Source: Mercenaria mercenaria (lineage: Eukaryota; Mollusca; Bivalvia; Venerida; Veneridae). From it: 64,000 bases of DNA. Position 1 is the stretch's first letter, and the number at the start of each line of letters is the position of its first letter. Both the position numbers and the translations under genes were made by a program. Where the stretch lies: assembly GCF_021730395.1 (NCBI RefSeq), contig NC_069371.1, forward strand, positions 49,424,001 to 49,488,000, written 5' to 3'. Below are positions 23,225-35,098 of this stretch, piece by piece. Below the pieces are notes generated by a model. The model saw only the letters and a list, made by a program, of their open reading frames with translations, was not told the origin of the DNA and searched no databases.

Positions 23225-24245
23225 TCTATAGGTATCGCAAAGTAATAAGGCGCTTTGAAATGTAAACAGTCAAAACAGTAGCATAAATTTAAGTCAATAC
23301 ACAACGTTTACGCTGCAAATAGTACATGTGTAATTCCTCGTTGGCTGAGCGGTATTGGTATCCGTCTTATACTTTTTCGTTCGGAGTTCGATTCTCGGAC
23401 CCGTAAAAATTATTTTAAAAACTGTATCTGATTTCTTTTTTTTTCAATACGATTCAACGAAAACAACAAAAGTTTGTTAATCTAGTACTAACTTGTTCAC
23501 TAACTTATATATGTCATTGTTAACACGCTAAACACTACAAAATTATATCATGTCTATCCACTCAACCTACTGCGCCATCAAGCCAACTATTGATCTTACT
23601 TTCAATATATTTCCTTTTGAAAGAGATTGTTAAGTACTGGTTGTTTATTTACATGTTGCTAAAATTAAAAACGCCATAATACTGTGCGGTATAAGGAAAT
23701 ATATTGAAAGTAAGATCAATAGCTGGCTTGATGGCGCAGTAGGTTGAGTGAATAGACATGTTATCATTTTGTTGTGATAGTTTTGATGGTTCGAACCTTG
23801 CATCCGTCATTTTTTATTTCTTTTGCATTTAATTTATATACTTTGTGTAAGTTTGTTTTTCTCTGATTTCTAATTCATTCACGAAAGCCTCAATACATTA
23901 GATGATATTAAAGATGAAGCATTTTTAAACATGATTACGTGTTAATAATGACATATATAAGTTAGTGAACAAGTTAGTACTAGATTAACAATTTTTTTTT
24001 GTTTCGTTGAATCGTACTGAAAAAAAGAAATCAGATATAGTTTTTAAAATAATTTTTACGGGTCCGAGAATCGAACTCCGAGCGAAAAGGTATAAGACGG
24101 ATACCAATACCGCTCAGCCAACGAGGAATTACACATGTACTATTTGCAGCGTAAACGTTGTGCATTGACTTAAATTGATGCTACTGTTTTGTTTGTTTAC
24201 ATTTCAAAGGGTCTTATTACTTTGCGATACCAATATTTATAGGTA
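23225..24245. mobile_element. Large foldback carrying tRNA-like Pol III modules
   Basis: Outer arms (about 23225-23520 and 23938-24240) and inner arms (about 23545-23614 and 23693-23770) are reverse complements. In each outer arm lies TTGGCTGAGCGGTATTGG (an A-box-like sequence) with GAGTTCGATTC (B-box-like), at about 23342-23402 and mirrored at about 24060-24125. The centre holds a second type: TGGCGCAGTAGG (A box) with GGTTCGAACC (B box), 23728-23805. About 165 bp (23771-23937) is present only on the right side. There is no ORF. Confidence 0.75.
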
Positions 24246-24258
24246 TTGTACTTTTTAA

Positions 24259-24353
24259 TTGACCTGTCAAAACATGTTCCCGGCTTTCATGTTAATCTTA
24301 TATAGGCTCGAACAGAATATAATGAAAGCCGGGTCCGTGTTTAGACAGGTCAA
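24259..24353. repeat. Small hairpin repeat
   Basis: TTGACCTGTCAAAACA and CCCGGCTTTCAT at the left are mirrored by ATGAAAGCCGGG and GACAGGTCAA at the right, with a loop of about 30 bp. It abuts the large foldback to its left. Confidence 0.65.
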
Positions 24354-24567
24354 ATAAATTGGACAAATATATAGGTCCAATAATTGCATCGGTAATGTCA
24401 ACAAACAATAATTTATATGGCAATAAACATCTCAATAGCTGTGACAGTAAAGGATGTAAGACATAAAAGGGTTTAATATGTGGCAAAGTCGTTGTATATA
24501 TTTTATGTAATTATTTCATAAATCTTTTTAAATTTATACATGCTTATGTGAAGCAATAGATAACATA

Positions 24568-26722
24568 ACAAGAGAGCCAAGATGGCCCTAGGTCGCTCAC
24601 CTGAGAAACACACCATAACACAACATATTAAACAGTGTAAACATGTTTGACCTAGTGATTTCATGGAAAAAAATATCCTGATCAATTATCATTAAAATTG
24701 GAGCAAAAATCTTGAGTATGAGTAAGTATTTTCTTTGATCTGACATAGTGACCTAGTTTTTGACCCCAGATGACCCATATTCGAACTTGACCTAGATTTT
24801 ATCAAGGCTTTCATTCTGACTAAATTTCATGAAGACCAATAGAAAAATACAGCCTCTATCGCATACACAAGGCTTTTCTTTAATTTGACCTAGTGACCTA
24901 CTTTTTGACCCAAGATGACTCATATTCAAACTTGACCTAGATTTCATCAAGGCAACCATTCTGACTTAATTTCAGGAAGATCAACTGAAAAATATAGCCT
25001 CTATCGCATACACAAAGTTTTTCTTTGATTTGACCTAGTGACCTAATTTTTGTTTCCAGACGACCCATATTCAAACTTGACCTAGATTCTATCAATGCAA
25101 TCATTCGGACCAAATTTCATGAAGATCAATTGAAAAATACAGCCTTTATCGCATACACAAGGTTTTTCTTTGATTTGACCTAGTGACCTACTTTTTGACC
25201 CAAGATGATCTATTTTCAAATTCGGCCTTGATTTCATTAAGGTTATCATTTTGACTTAATTTCAGGAAAATAAATTGAAAAATACAGCCTCTATCACATA
25301 TACAAGCTTTTCCTTTGATTTAACCTAGTGACCTAGTTTTTGACCCCAGATAAAACATATTCTAACCTAACCTAGATTTTATCAAGGCAATCATTCTGAC
25401 CAAAATTCATGAAGATCAATTGAAAAATACAACCTCCATTGTATACACAAGGATTTTCTTCGATTTGTCCTAGTGACCTAGTTTGTGACCCAAGATAGTC
25501 CATATTCAAATTTAATCTAGATTTCATCAAGATTATTATTCTGACCAAAATTCATGAAGATTAATTGAAAAATACAGCCTCTATCGCATACACAAGGTTT
25601 TTCTTTGATTTGATCTAGTGACCTAGTTTTTGAACCCAGATGACCCACTTTCAAACTCGGTCTAGATTTCATCAAGGTTATCATTCTGACCAAAATTCAT
25701 GAAGATCAATTGAAAAATACAGCCTCTATCGCATACACAAGGTTTTTCTTTGATTTGACCTAGTGACCTAGTTTTTGACTCCAGATAACCCATTTTCGAA
25801 CTCGGTCTAGATTTTATCAAGGCTATCATTCTGACCAAATTTCATGAAGATCAATTGAAAAATAATACAGCCTCTATCGCTGTATAATACAGCCTCTATT
25901 TCTTTGATTTGACCTAGTGACCTACTTTTTGACCCAAGATGACCCATTTTCAAATTCGGCCTAGATTTCATTAAGGTTATAATTTTGACTTAATTTCAGG
26001 AAAATCAATTGAAAAATACAGCCTCTATCACATATACAAGCTTTTCCTTTGATTTGACCTAGTGACCTAGGTTTTGAACCCAGATAATATATATTCTAAC
26101 CTGACCTAGATTTTATCAAGGCAATCATTCTGACCAAAATTCATGAAGATCAATTGAAAAATACAACCTCCATTGCATGCACAAGGTTTTTCTTTGATTT
26201 GACCTAGTGACCTAGTTTTTGACCCAAGATGACCCATATTCAAATCTGACTTAGATTTCATCAAGGTTATCATTCTGACCAAAATTCATGAAGATTAATT
26301 GAAAAAATGCAGCCTCTATCGCATACACAATGTTTTTCTTTGATTTGACCTAGTGACCTAGTTTCTAATCCCAGATAACCCACTTTCAAACTCGGCCTAG
26401 ACTTCATCAAGGTTATCATTCTGACCAAAATTCATGAAGATTAATTGAAAATTACAGCCTCTGTTGCATACACAAGGTTTTTATTTGATTTGACCTACTG
26501 ATCTAGTTTTTGACCCCAGATGACCCATATTCAAATCTGACCTAGATTTCATCAAGGTAATCATTCTGACCAAATTTCATGAAGATCAGTTGAAAAATAC
26601 AGCCTCTATCGCATACACAAGCTAAATGTTGACAGACGACAGACAGACGACAGACAGACGACAGACGACGGACGCCGGACATTGAGCGATCAGAAAAACT
26701 CACCTGAGCATTGTGAGCTAAA
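24568..26722. repeat. Tandem-unit repeat, ~13 copies of ~146 bp
   Basis: It begins AGAGAGCCAAGATGGCCCTA and CGCTCACCTGAG, and ends AACTCACCTGAGCATTGTG, so the ends share CTCACCTGAG. In between, units of about 145-147 bp repeat TTTGATTTGACCTAGTGACC, GACCCATATTCAAAC and TTGAAAAATACAGCCTCTAT. A (GACAGAC)n tract lies at 26630-26670. There is no ORF. Each unit includes TGACCTAGTGACCTA. It is typical of dispersed bivalve repeats. Confidence 0.85.
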
Positions 26723-27534
26723 AATACTGAAGTGTACAATAGTACACCGGCATTCCTAACAGTATTAAATGAAATAAACTATAACTGTACATATATGAAT
26801 ATTGATTATGTTACGATAGTATCTAATGTTCTGCTCAAAGGAGCTGTACTTCACAGTGTTTTATACTACATATACCGTAGAAGTATAATAGCTGTAGTAG
26901 TTTCCATACAAATAAAATTGATTTGTCCATACAATATAATTAAATGAAACGAGAAAAAAATATAATTACACAATAGTGTTTAGTTCACGATACAGATATA
27001 ATTAAACCCAAGAAAAACATGTTTTAAAATTTATTAAAAATAAAGTATCGACGTTTTTGTGGCAGATTATTTCGCAGCCACTAAGCCATATCAATTCGAT
27101 ACTTTGGGTAGCGGTTTTAATATGATAGTATAAAGCTTTCCTATTTGACAGTCTATAAGTTGAACGTTAAAATCAAACATTTTTAACTTGTTTAATACAT
27201 TAGTTTCATATTGAATTGAGTCAAGCACATCAATATATCGAAGATATTTTTTCATTTTGAGATAGATGTACACGCACGTTTATCTCGTCAGTCAGAGTTA
27301 TTGCAAATAATCAAGATTTACAAGATATGCTTGACGCACCACAAGATAACAGACTTGCGTAAACTGCACTTAAATAGGCTACATTCAACTTTACACTACT
27401 TGACAGGTTATCAATCGATGTATATATGTACATACCATTCAGGTTTTTCAGTTTGCAAAAGAAAGTAACCTTAATCTAATGATATTTTATATTTTTAAAT
27501 TATTTTAGCCTAAGCGATTAAAACTAGATTTATT
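26723..27534. other. Upstream region of TRIM-like gene 1
   Basis: An AT-rich sequence with no ORF of note. A promoter for gene 1 is expected here, but I could not single out a TATA box or initiator. Confidence 0.4.
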
Positions 27535-30500
27535 ATGGAAGTTTCTGGTAGGAAGGCTACGGAAGACGAAGAAGAAACTAATAGAGAATTCAATGAACTT
27601 TGTGAACCGTGCAAGGATGAACAAGTTGAGACAAGTGCGAATGGTATATGTCAGGAATGTAAGGAGTATATGTGCAACAGGTGTTTTCGGCATCATCTTA
27701 AAGCAAGGCTTTATAGGAAGCATGTCTTGGTCGTAAACCCTGCTTCGATGCCGTTGCAGGACACCGACGTTAGTGTTGAGAAATGTAAACAACACGTGAA
27801 TGAAACAATTAAATACTACTGTCGTAAGCATGAAATTGTAGGTTGTGGCGACTGTATGATTCCAGAACATGGTAGTTGTAAACCAGAATATATAAAGGAC
27901 GTATCAAAGAATTTCCAAGAAAATGAAGAATTCAAAACCTTAATAAAGAAGCTTGATAAAATGTCATCTACAAACAAAGAAAGTGAAAAAAACCATCAGA
28001 GATAATCAAAGAAAAACTAGATTGATGCATGAAAAGGCACTAAAAGAAATAGGAAAATTTAGAAAAGACATTAATGTGTATTTGAACAAGGCTGAAAACG
28101 ATGCAATATCTGAACTAAATCATTCGAAGTCTGAAAATGAAAAACGGCTGCACAAGCTGATGGAAGACTGCGAGGGAATTTCAGCCAAAATCAAGGATTT
28201 GAAACAGAAGTTGGACAGTCGAGTCTGTCAAGGCAGCGAATTATTCATTTGTGCAGTAAAATGCAAATCAGGTGCTCGCGACATTGAACATGCAGTTGCT
28301 CAGCTTCAGTCCGATCAGAAACTAAAAACGTTCACGTTTGTTCCAGATGAACAGCTGCTTAAAACAGTTGCTTCGGAAAGAAAACTTGGTTGTTTAGATG
28401 TTCCTGCTATTGATAACACAACGCTAACGTCAAACACAAGGAGTGGAAAGCCAGCCAATCAGAAAAACAAAAGCAAACAGGCCGTCGAGAAGAAATATGG
28501 TATTATATTGTAATACTTTTGTTAAACTGAGTCAAAACGTTGAATCATGATTCTTCATTCTATAACGTTTTCTTGTCCCTTAAAACATGATAAGTTCTAC
28601 AAGTGATTCTGTAGACATTTAGTGTTAACAGTATAATAATTTTAAATTTTGACTTGCTCTTATTGACTTGCAGCTTATTACCTCCCTATAATAGATATAA
28701 ACTGTATCTTTTTGATGCATTAGATTTATAAATATATGTAAGGCAACGAAATAAAATGTAATTAGATTATGCTAATGAATAATACTTTTTGATCCCATAT
28801 AAACTGATAAATAGATTTTTGCATTCATTTTTAGTTTCAGATCAGAGGTCAGATGCTCAATTAGTCGGAGCACATTCAAGTTCAAGCCGTACCGATTCGT
28901 ATCCGGTAAAGTATTAATTATACATTGCATACACTTTTACTCTTTTACTCTTGTTAGTGGGAAAATTTTGTGCGTTTGCGACAACCAAAAAACAATGAGA
29001 CCGGGCGTGTGAAACACATTATGAAAGCTTGAGATATATTACTACCTTTTAATCTTCTTTATAACTGTCTTAATTTTACCAGATCATGTGGTACTAAGGA
29101 AAACCCCGTAATGAGAAAGTTGTTTTGTTTTTTATCCAGCCAGACACATGACCATGCAAATTACACGAGTTGAATAGAAGTGCTGACAGACAATACCTAC
29201 AGAGTCATTCCTTCCGTCATCTATTCTGTCTGATCTCAGTGCTGGCTTCAAAAGAACAAATGGATAATCACGTGATTAAGGTGGACACAATGAGACCATA
29301 AACAAAAGTCACGTGATCACCCGCCCTGAATTCTAGGCTTTCGAAAATGAATGCTTGCAGTTTTTTTAAGGAACAATGGTGCATTTGGTGCACCCCTGAA
29401 TCAGATAGTGTATACACAGTATCATATATGTATACCAGGGTGTAAGAGATTGTTTCAAAGTTGGGGGACCACGGTGGGGATTCTAGGTATTCTAAACACT
29501 GAGTTTTAAAAGAAATAATTTCTGTCATAAACTGTACTTCCTCAAGGTTTTTTTCCATAAACATTGTGGCCTCAAATAATGTTTAAGAAAAGCATAGTGA
29601 TTTACTGTTCAGTCTAAACAGATGATACAGTAATTACGAACGGCTAGTGTTAAAAGAATAAATTCAATTGAAATATTTTACTAGAAAAAACTAATAAAAC
29701 GCATATTCTCTTGCAAATCAATTTCTAAGAATGTTGGTCTAATGACACAATCAAGCCGATAATACTAGTAGTCTAAGATAAATTTTTACATTTATAATGA
29801 ATATGTTTTAACAGCTTGGACTATTTTAACATGTGGAAATGTATGAACAACACCTATAACCCCTTTAAATAAAAATATTTAAGAAAGAAACAGTGTTTTA
29901 CTGACTTGACAAGACGGAGTTTTAAATTATTGTTTTGCCAGTGATATAAAAAAAGATTCTTTTTATGTTGTTTTTTTTTCTCTGAGAAGGAAAGTAATTC
30001 ATTTCACTAATATTACAGCCTGCAAGTGAAGTGCTGGCACCATACAATAGAACTCGCAGCAAAGACCCCGATGCTGATATCAGGGACAAAGTCAAAAAGG
30101 TAATATCTATAAAGAAAAATAAGTCAGTACCGGTTTGTATTGTCTGTTTTATTATTGTTTTATTTAACTACGTTATACGAGTTTAAAGTCAATTTTCGAC
30201 AGTAGTTCCTTAAACAATGCATAACAGTTAGTCAGTTACTAGTTCGCATTATCAGAGTTACTGGATTCTTTTCGAGAATCAACGTATTCTCCACAAGTAA
30301 CTTGCAACTTCCTAAATGAAATTAGAGGTACAAGAAGAATTGCCTCAGATAAATGTCCAGTCAGCACAAAATACATACATCTAGCCCACATGGGATTCGA
30401 ACCTGCGACCTCATAAATGGATGGATGTGTGCTCTCTATGTACTTAGTTAACCGAGCTGGCCCCCATGTGAAAGTACTTATAAAAGAAATCCTACTTAAA

Positions 30501-33500
30501 AAACGTGTATTGATACATATGTTTGAAACGCTGCATAATTATGTATTTATATGACAAGCCTAAAGTTTGTTCGCAAGGGTATCCATGAACATAAAGTTGT
30601 AACAACTTTACAAATTCGTATCTTGTTTTGCAGCGAAGTGAGTTGAGACGTTATTTCCAAGACAAGGCTGAAATAGTAGATGAGACGGAAGTTATCCATA
30701 TCCTTGAGGATTTCTTGGACACGTCAGATCAGGTAGTTTTAGCAGTCTCTTCTAATGCACGGGAAAACAAACTTACATTAACTTAATATAATTGTACGTG
30801 CATGTGTTACATACATTGTTTTACACATTTTAAAATAATGATCCGTTTTTTATTTTTTCGACATTTACGGTCAGTTGAAGGAGTTAATATAAAAATGATT
30901 TTTGTCTTATTATCTTAAACACATTTATAAACAAGATACGTCACTATAAAATCTATGTCAAGTCTTATAACTGGTAGAGTTGTTGGACCTTAATAAGGCA
31001 CAGTTGCAAAATAAAATAAACGTGTCCGTTAAAAAATATGTCATTTTGTAATTGATCTTAACACACTTAGTAATACACTGATTATGTTGTAGATCAGTTA
31101 CAAACACTTGCATTGAATATGTTGTAGATCAGGTTGAAACACTTACATCGATTATGTTGTAGATCAGGTTGAAACACTTACATCGATTATGTTGTAGATC
31201 AGGTTAAAACACTTACATCAATTATGTCATAGTGTAGATCAGGTTAAAACACTTACATCGATTATGTTGTAGATCAGGTTAAAACTCTTACATCGATTAT
31301 GTTGTAGATCAGGATAAAACACTTACATCGGTTATACACTTACATTGGTTATGTTGTAGATCAGGTTAAACACTTACATCGATTATGTTGTAGATCAGGA
31401 TGAAACACTTACATTGATTTTGTTGAAGATCAGGTTTAAACACTTACATCGATTATGTAGTAGATCAGGATAAAACACTTACATCGATTATCTGGTAGAT
31501 CAGGATAAAACACTTACATCGAATATCTTGTAGATCAGGTTAAACACTTACATCGATTATGTTGTAGATCAGGTTAAAACACTTCTATCGATTATGTTGA
31601 AGATCAGGTTAAAACACTTATATCGATTATGTTGCAGATCAGGTTAAAACACCTACATCGATTATGTTGTAGATCATGTTTAAACACTTACATCGATTAT
31701 GTTGTAGATCAGGATAAAACACTTACATCGACTATGTTGTAGATCAGATTAAACACCTACATCGATTATGTTGTAGATAAGGTTAAAACACTTATATCGA
31801 TTATGTTGTAGATCAGGTTAAAACACTAACATCGATTATGTTGTAGATCAGGTTTAAACACTTACATCGATTACTTACATCGATTGTGATGTAGATCAGG
31901 ATATAACACTTACATCGATTATGTTGTAGATGAGATCGATTATGTTGTAGATCAGATCAGGTTAAAACACTAATATCGATTATGTTGTAGATCAGGTTAA
32001 AACACTTACATCGATTATGTTGTAGATCAGGTTTAAACACATCGATTATGATGCAGATCAGGTTAAAACACTTACACCGATTATGATGCAGATCAGGTTA
32101 AAACACTTACATCGATTATGATGCAGATCAGGTTAAAACACTTACATCGATTATGTTGCAGATCAGGATAAAACACTTACATCGATTATGTTGTAGATCA
32201 GGTTTAAACACCTACATCGATTATGATGTAGATCAGGTTAAAACACTTACATCGATTATGATGTCGATCAGGTTAAAACACTTACATCAATTATGATTTA
32301 GATCAGGTTAAAACACTTACATCGATTATGTTGTAGATCTGGTTAAAACACTTACATCGATTAAGTTGTAGATCACGTTTAAACACTTACATCGATTATG
32401 ATGTAGATCAGGTTAAACACTTACATCGATTATGATGTAGATCAGGTTAAACACTTACATCGATTATGATGTAGATCAGGTTTAAACACTTACATCGATT
32501 ATGATGTCGATCAAGTTCAGTAACCATATAGCTAAACCAATTTTCCCCGAAATTAGTAATTACCCCCGAGTAAGCAAAAACGGCCAGCCAGAATGTCCGC
32601 CCCATAAGATTGATTAAGGTAATTCTGCACGTGTTGATCGAATTTTTTTCTACAACGTAGAATTTGATTAAACTCTGATTTTTCAAAACTTCAGAATATA
32701 CCTAAAAATTCAGCAAATAAAAAAGATAGGGCCGTTTGCTTGATTTTTTGCTCGACTGATTTGACAAATTTGGACCTCACGCAATATTTCATAATGGGAG
32801 TCTATGGGAAAAACATAACTTCCATAACATTTACGCGAATAGAAATTTTTCTACAATGTAGATTCTGATGAAACTTCTCACAGTTGTAAATAAACACATG
32901 GTCTATAATATGGTAAAATAAAATGTATAGGCCCGTGTGCTTATTTTTGAGAGATCTGACCATGATTAAAGTGAACCGGACATTTCACGCTAAATTTAAG
33001 AGACTATTTTGAATTTTTAAACATGTTGTATGTTTTAATATCACATTTTGACTCTAAAAATATAGCAAATGTGCCATTGTAATTTTAAAATTTACTCACA
33101 GGTTTCGATTAAATCATAAAATTATTTTCATTTCCGTACGCCGAATCCAAGCTTTATTCTACGTTTTCCAGATAAATGACGTTACGCCATCACTTCCGGT
33201 TTATCAAACGTGCAGAACTACCTTAAGGTATTAGGTCACTAAAGAGAACCTCCTTTTTGAAGAGTATTCAATTCCTACAATAAACCTACTTTTAATGCAA
33301 TTCTTAGGGGTAAAAGTTGTATATAGGTTCAAGCCCTACTGGGACCAATTTTTTTTCCTTATTTTCCTTTTTTATGCCCCCGAAGGGAGGCATATTAGTT
33401 TTCAACTGTCCGTCCGTTAGTTAGTTAGTTCGTTCGTTCGTTAGTCACAACGTTAACTTTTTGCATGAAGGCACTTTACTCGCGAACCACTGCACCCAGG

Positions 33501-35098
33501 ACCTTCAAACTTCACATGCTGATAGTACTTATTAAGTACACCATTCCTACTGACCTTGGGGTCACCAGATCAAAGGTCAAGGTCACAGGGGCCAATGTTA
33601 ACTTTTTGCATGAAGGCACTTTACTCGCGAACCACTGCACCCAGGACCTTCAAACTTCATATGCTGATAGTACTTATTTAGTACACTACCCCTACAGACT
33701 TTAAGGTCACCAGGTCAAAGGTCAAGGTCACAGGGGCCAACGTTAACTTTTTGCATGAAGGCACTTTACTCGTGAACCACTGCACCCAGGACCTTCAAAC
33801 TTCATGTGCTGATAGTACTTATTGAGTACACCACCCCTCCTGACTTTAGGATCACCAGGTCAAAGGTCAAGGTCACAGGGGCCGATGTTAACTTTTTGCA
33901 TGAAGGCACTTTACTCGCGAACCACTGCACCCAGGACCTTCAAACTTCACATGCTGATAGTACTTATTGAGTACACAACCCCTCCTGACTTTGGGGTCAC
34001 CAGGTCAAAGGTCAAGGTCACAGGGGCCAACGTTAACTTTTTGCATGAAGGCACTTTACTCGCGAACCACTACACCCAGGACCTTCAAACTTCACATGCT
34101 GATAGTACTTATTGAGTACACCATTCCTACTGACTTTGGGGTCACCAGGTCAAAGGTCAAGGTCACAGGGGGCATTTGTCACCATTTGTGACAGCTCTAG
34201 TTTCTAATAAGTTTTTACTTCTTTCAAGACTTATTATTGGTTTACTTGTACAAAAATGGAAAAAGATGAATCTTATAAGCGATTTCTTGGTGTTCAAAGT
34301 GAATTTACTACTTAAACAGAAGGGGTAGAGTTACACATCTTTAAAAATATTGAGTTACACGCGGTGAAAGTTCTCTATTTTGCTTTCACTCTTAGATTAT
34401 ATATTGTGGAAGAAATTTAGGTAGGTTTTACGTCTGCCCTAAGGTTATTTTTAAATGGAGTAAGCAAAATTCAAAACAGAAACACAGCATTCGACCTTAT
34501 TTTTTCAATGTTGAAGTATGAATTCTGTCTAATTAAGTCCGTTTACTTGAGGCACCATAGAAAAAATGATATTGACATTTTTATTTTGACTGTGTTTTAT
34601 AATTGTTTACCAATAGTTTGATGTTTCTTTTATTAAAATTAATGGTAAAATGAGTTCTCTGCAAACGTTTTGGATAGTGGCTATCACTTTGAAATTTGTC
34701 TCTACTCGAGCTTGAGGAGATACCATAAGTTAAACAAAATTTATAAAAAACGGCACGGTAAAAGTTGTTTAAAAATTGCAAAATAGTGCAAAACACGGTT
34801 ACCTTTCGGAATATACCAAGCAGAGGCCATTTTGTAAACACTGCTATTAGTGATCTAATACCTTAATCTGGGTGGATCTTAAACAAACTTGTAGAAACTT
34901 CGCTTTCAAAGCTACGTTTTCTTCGATAATTAGCATGTTCATTCTAGAATCTCAGCAGTTATTACCTTTCACATATTAGTATTGTTCGCGACTGTACATT
35001 GATTAAGGTCTGATAGACTATAATGTACTTATTTGTTTTTTTACCAGGGTGAATGCCGCGAAGCTGGAAAAAGGAAAAATAGAACACAGTGGTGGTAG
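27535..35098 (+). CDS. TRIM-like B-box protein, gene 1 (five coding exons)
   Basis: Exons: 27535-28499, 28841-28905, 30019-30099, 30634-30732 and 35048-35098, each with AG/GT borders. Phases run 1, 0, 0, 0 and end at TAG, about 419 residues. Exon 1 encodes MEVSGRK, a first zinc module (C23, C26, C39, C42, C47, C50, H53, H54, H63), a B-box type 2 module (C84, H87, C96, H99, C104, C107, H112, C115) and a coiled coil (about 140-235). There is no RING, so ubiquitin-ligase activity is not expected on its own. The 3' exons give a charged, helix-rich tail (for example DETEVIHILEDFLDTSDQ) that I do not recognise. An extra A in the A-run at 27986-27992 breaks the frame relative to gene 2, which means a recent pseudogene, a polymorphism or a read error. 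Intron 4 holds a large minisatellite and two MITEs. Confidence 0.82.
28906..30018. other. Intron 2 of gene 1
   Basis: AT-rich, without a recognisable element. The short minus-strand ORF at 29268-29564 has no support. Confidence 0.5.
30378..30475 (-). repeat. tRNA-derived SINE head
   Basis: On the minus strand GGGGGCCAGCTCGGTTAACT (A-box region) is followed by GCAGGTTCGAATCCCATGTG (B box). The acceptor ends do not pair, so it is a SINE or tRNA relic in intron 3 of gene 1, not a working tRNA. Confidence 0.55.
31075..32520. repeat. 35-bp minisatellite, about 40 copies
   Basis: The unit ATCGATTATGTTGTAGATCA continues with GGTTAAAACACTTAC. Copies vary (TTGTAG or ATGCAG or ATGTAG), and several are shortened or fused. 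It lies entirely inside intron 4 of gene 1. Confidence 0.95.
32618..33222. mobile_element. PiggyBac-like MITE with TTAA target duplication
   Basis: 605 bp. The inverted ends GGTAATTCTGCACGTGTTGAT and ATCAAACGTGCAGAACTACC match over about 20 bp. TTAA lies on both sides (32614-32617 and 33223-33226). It is non-coding. TTAA targets are characteristic of piggyBac-type transposases. Confidence 0.82.
33227..34862. mobile_element. Second TTAA-flanked MITE, sharing a TTAA with its neighbour
   Basis: The inverted ends GGTATTAGGTCACTA and TAGTGATCTAATACC are flanked by TTAA at 33223-33226 and 34863-34866. It is non-coding and contains the tandem repeat element at 33373-34202, which was presumably inserted later. 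Confidence 0.78.
33373..34202. repeat. Tandem-unit repeat, five units of 145 bp
   Basis: It begins TATGCCCCCGAAGGGAGGCA, passes through a (GTTA/GTTC)n tract and then has five units starting at GTTAAC 33452, 33597, 33742, 33887 and 34032. It ends near CATTTGTGACAGCTCTAG. Each unit contains CAAAGGTCAAGGTCACAG. The open frames across it are a by-product of the 145-bp period and are not genes. Confidence 0.9.

Noticed and set aside
23342-23402. tRNA-Leu/Ser-like gene and its mirrored copy at 24060-24125
   Set aside because: A and B boxes are present, but the stems are poor and both copies lie in the arms of a foldback. Treated as SINE-type modules.
24741-26500. CRISPR-like regular array
   Set aside because: The units are about 146 bp and repeat throughout, with no distinct spacers, and the genome is eukaryotic. 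An ordinary tandem-unit repeat.
33465-34191. Overlapping forward ORFs rich in TFKLHMLIVLIKYT
   Set aside because: By-products of the 145-bp tandem unit. The same peptide recurs each period, with no start context or splice support.
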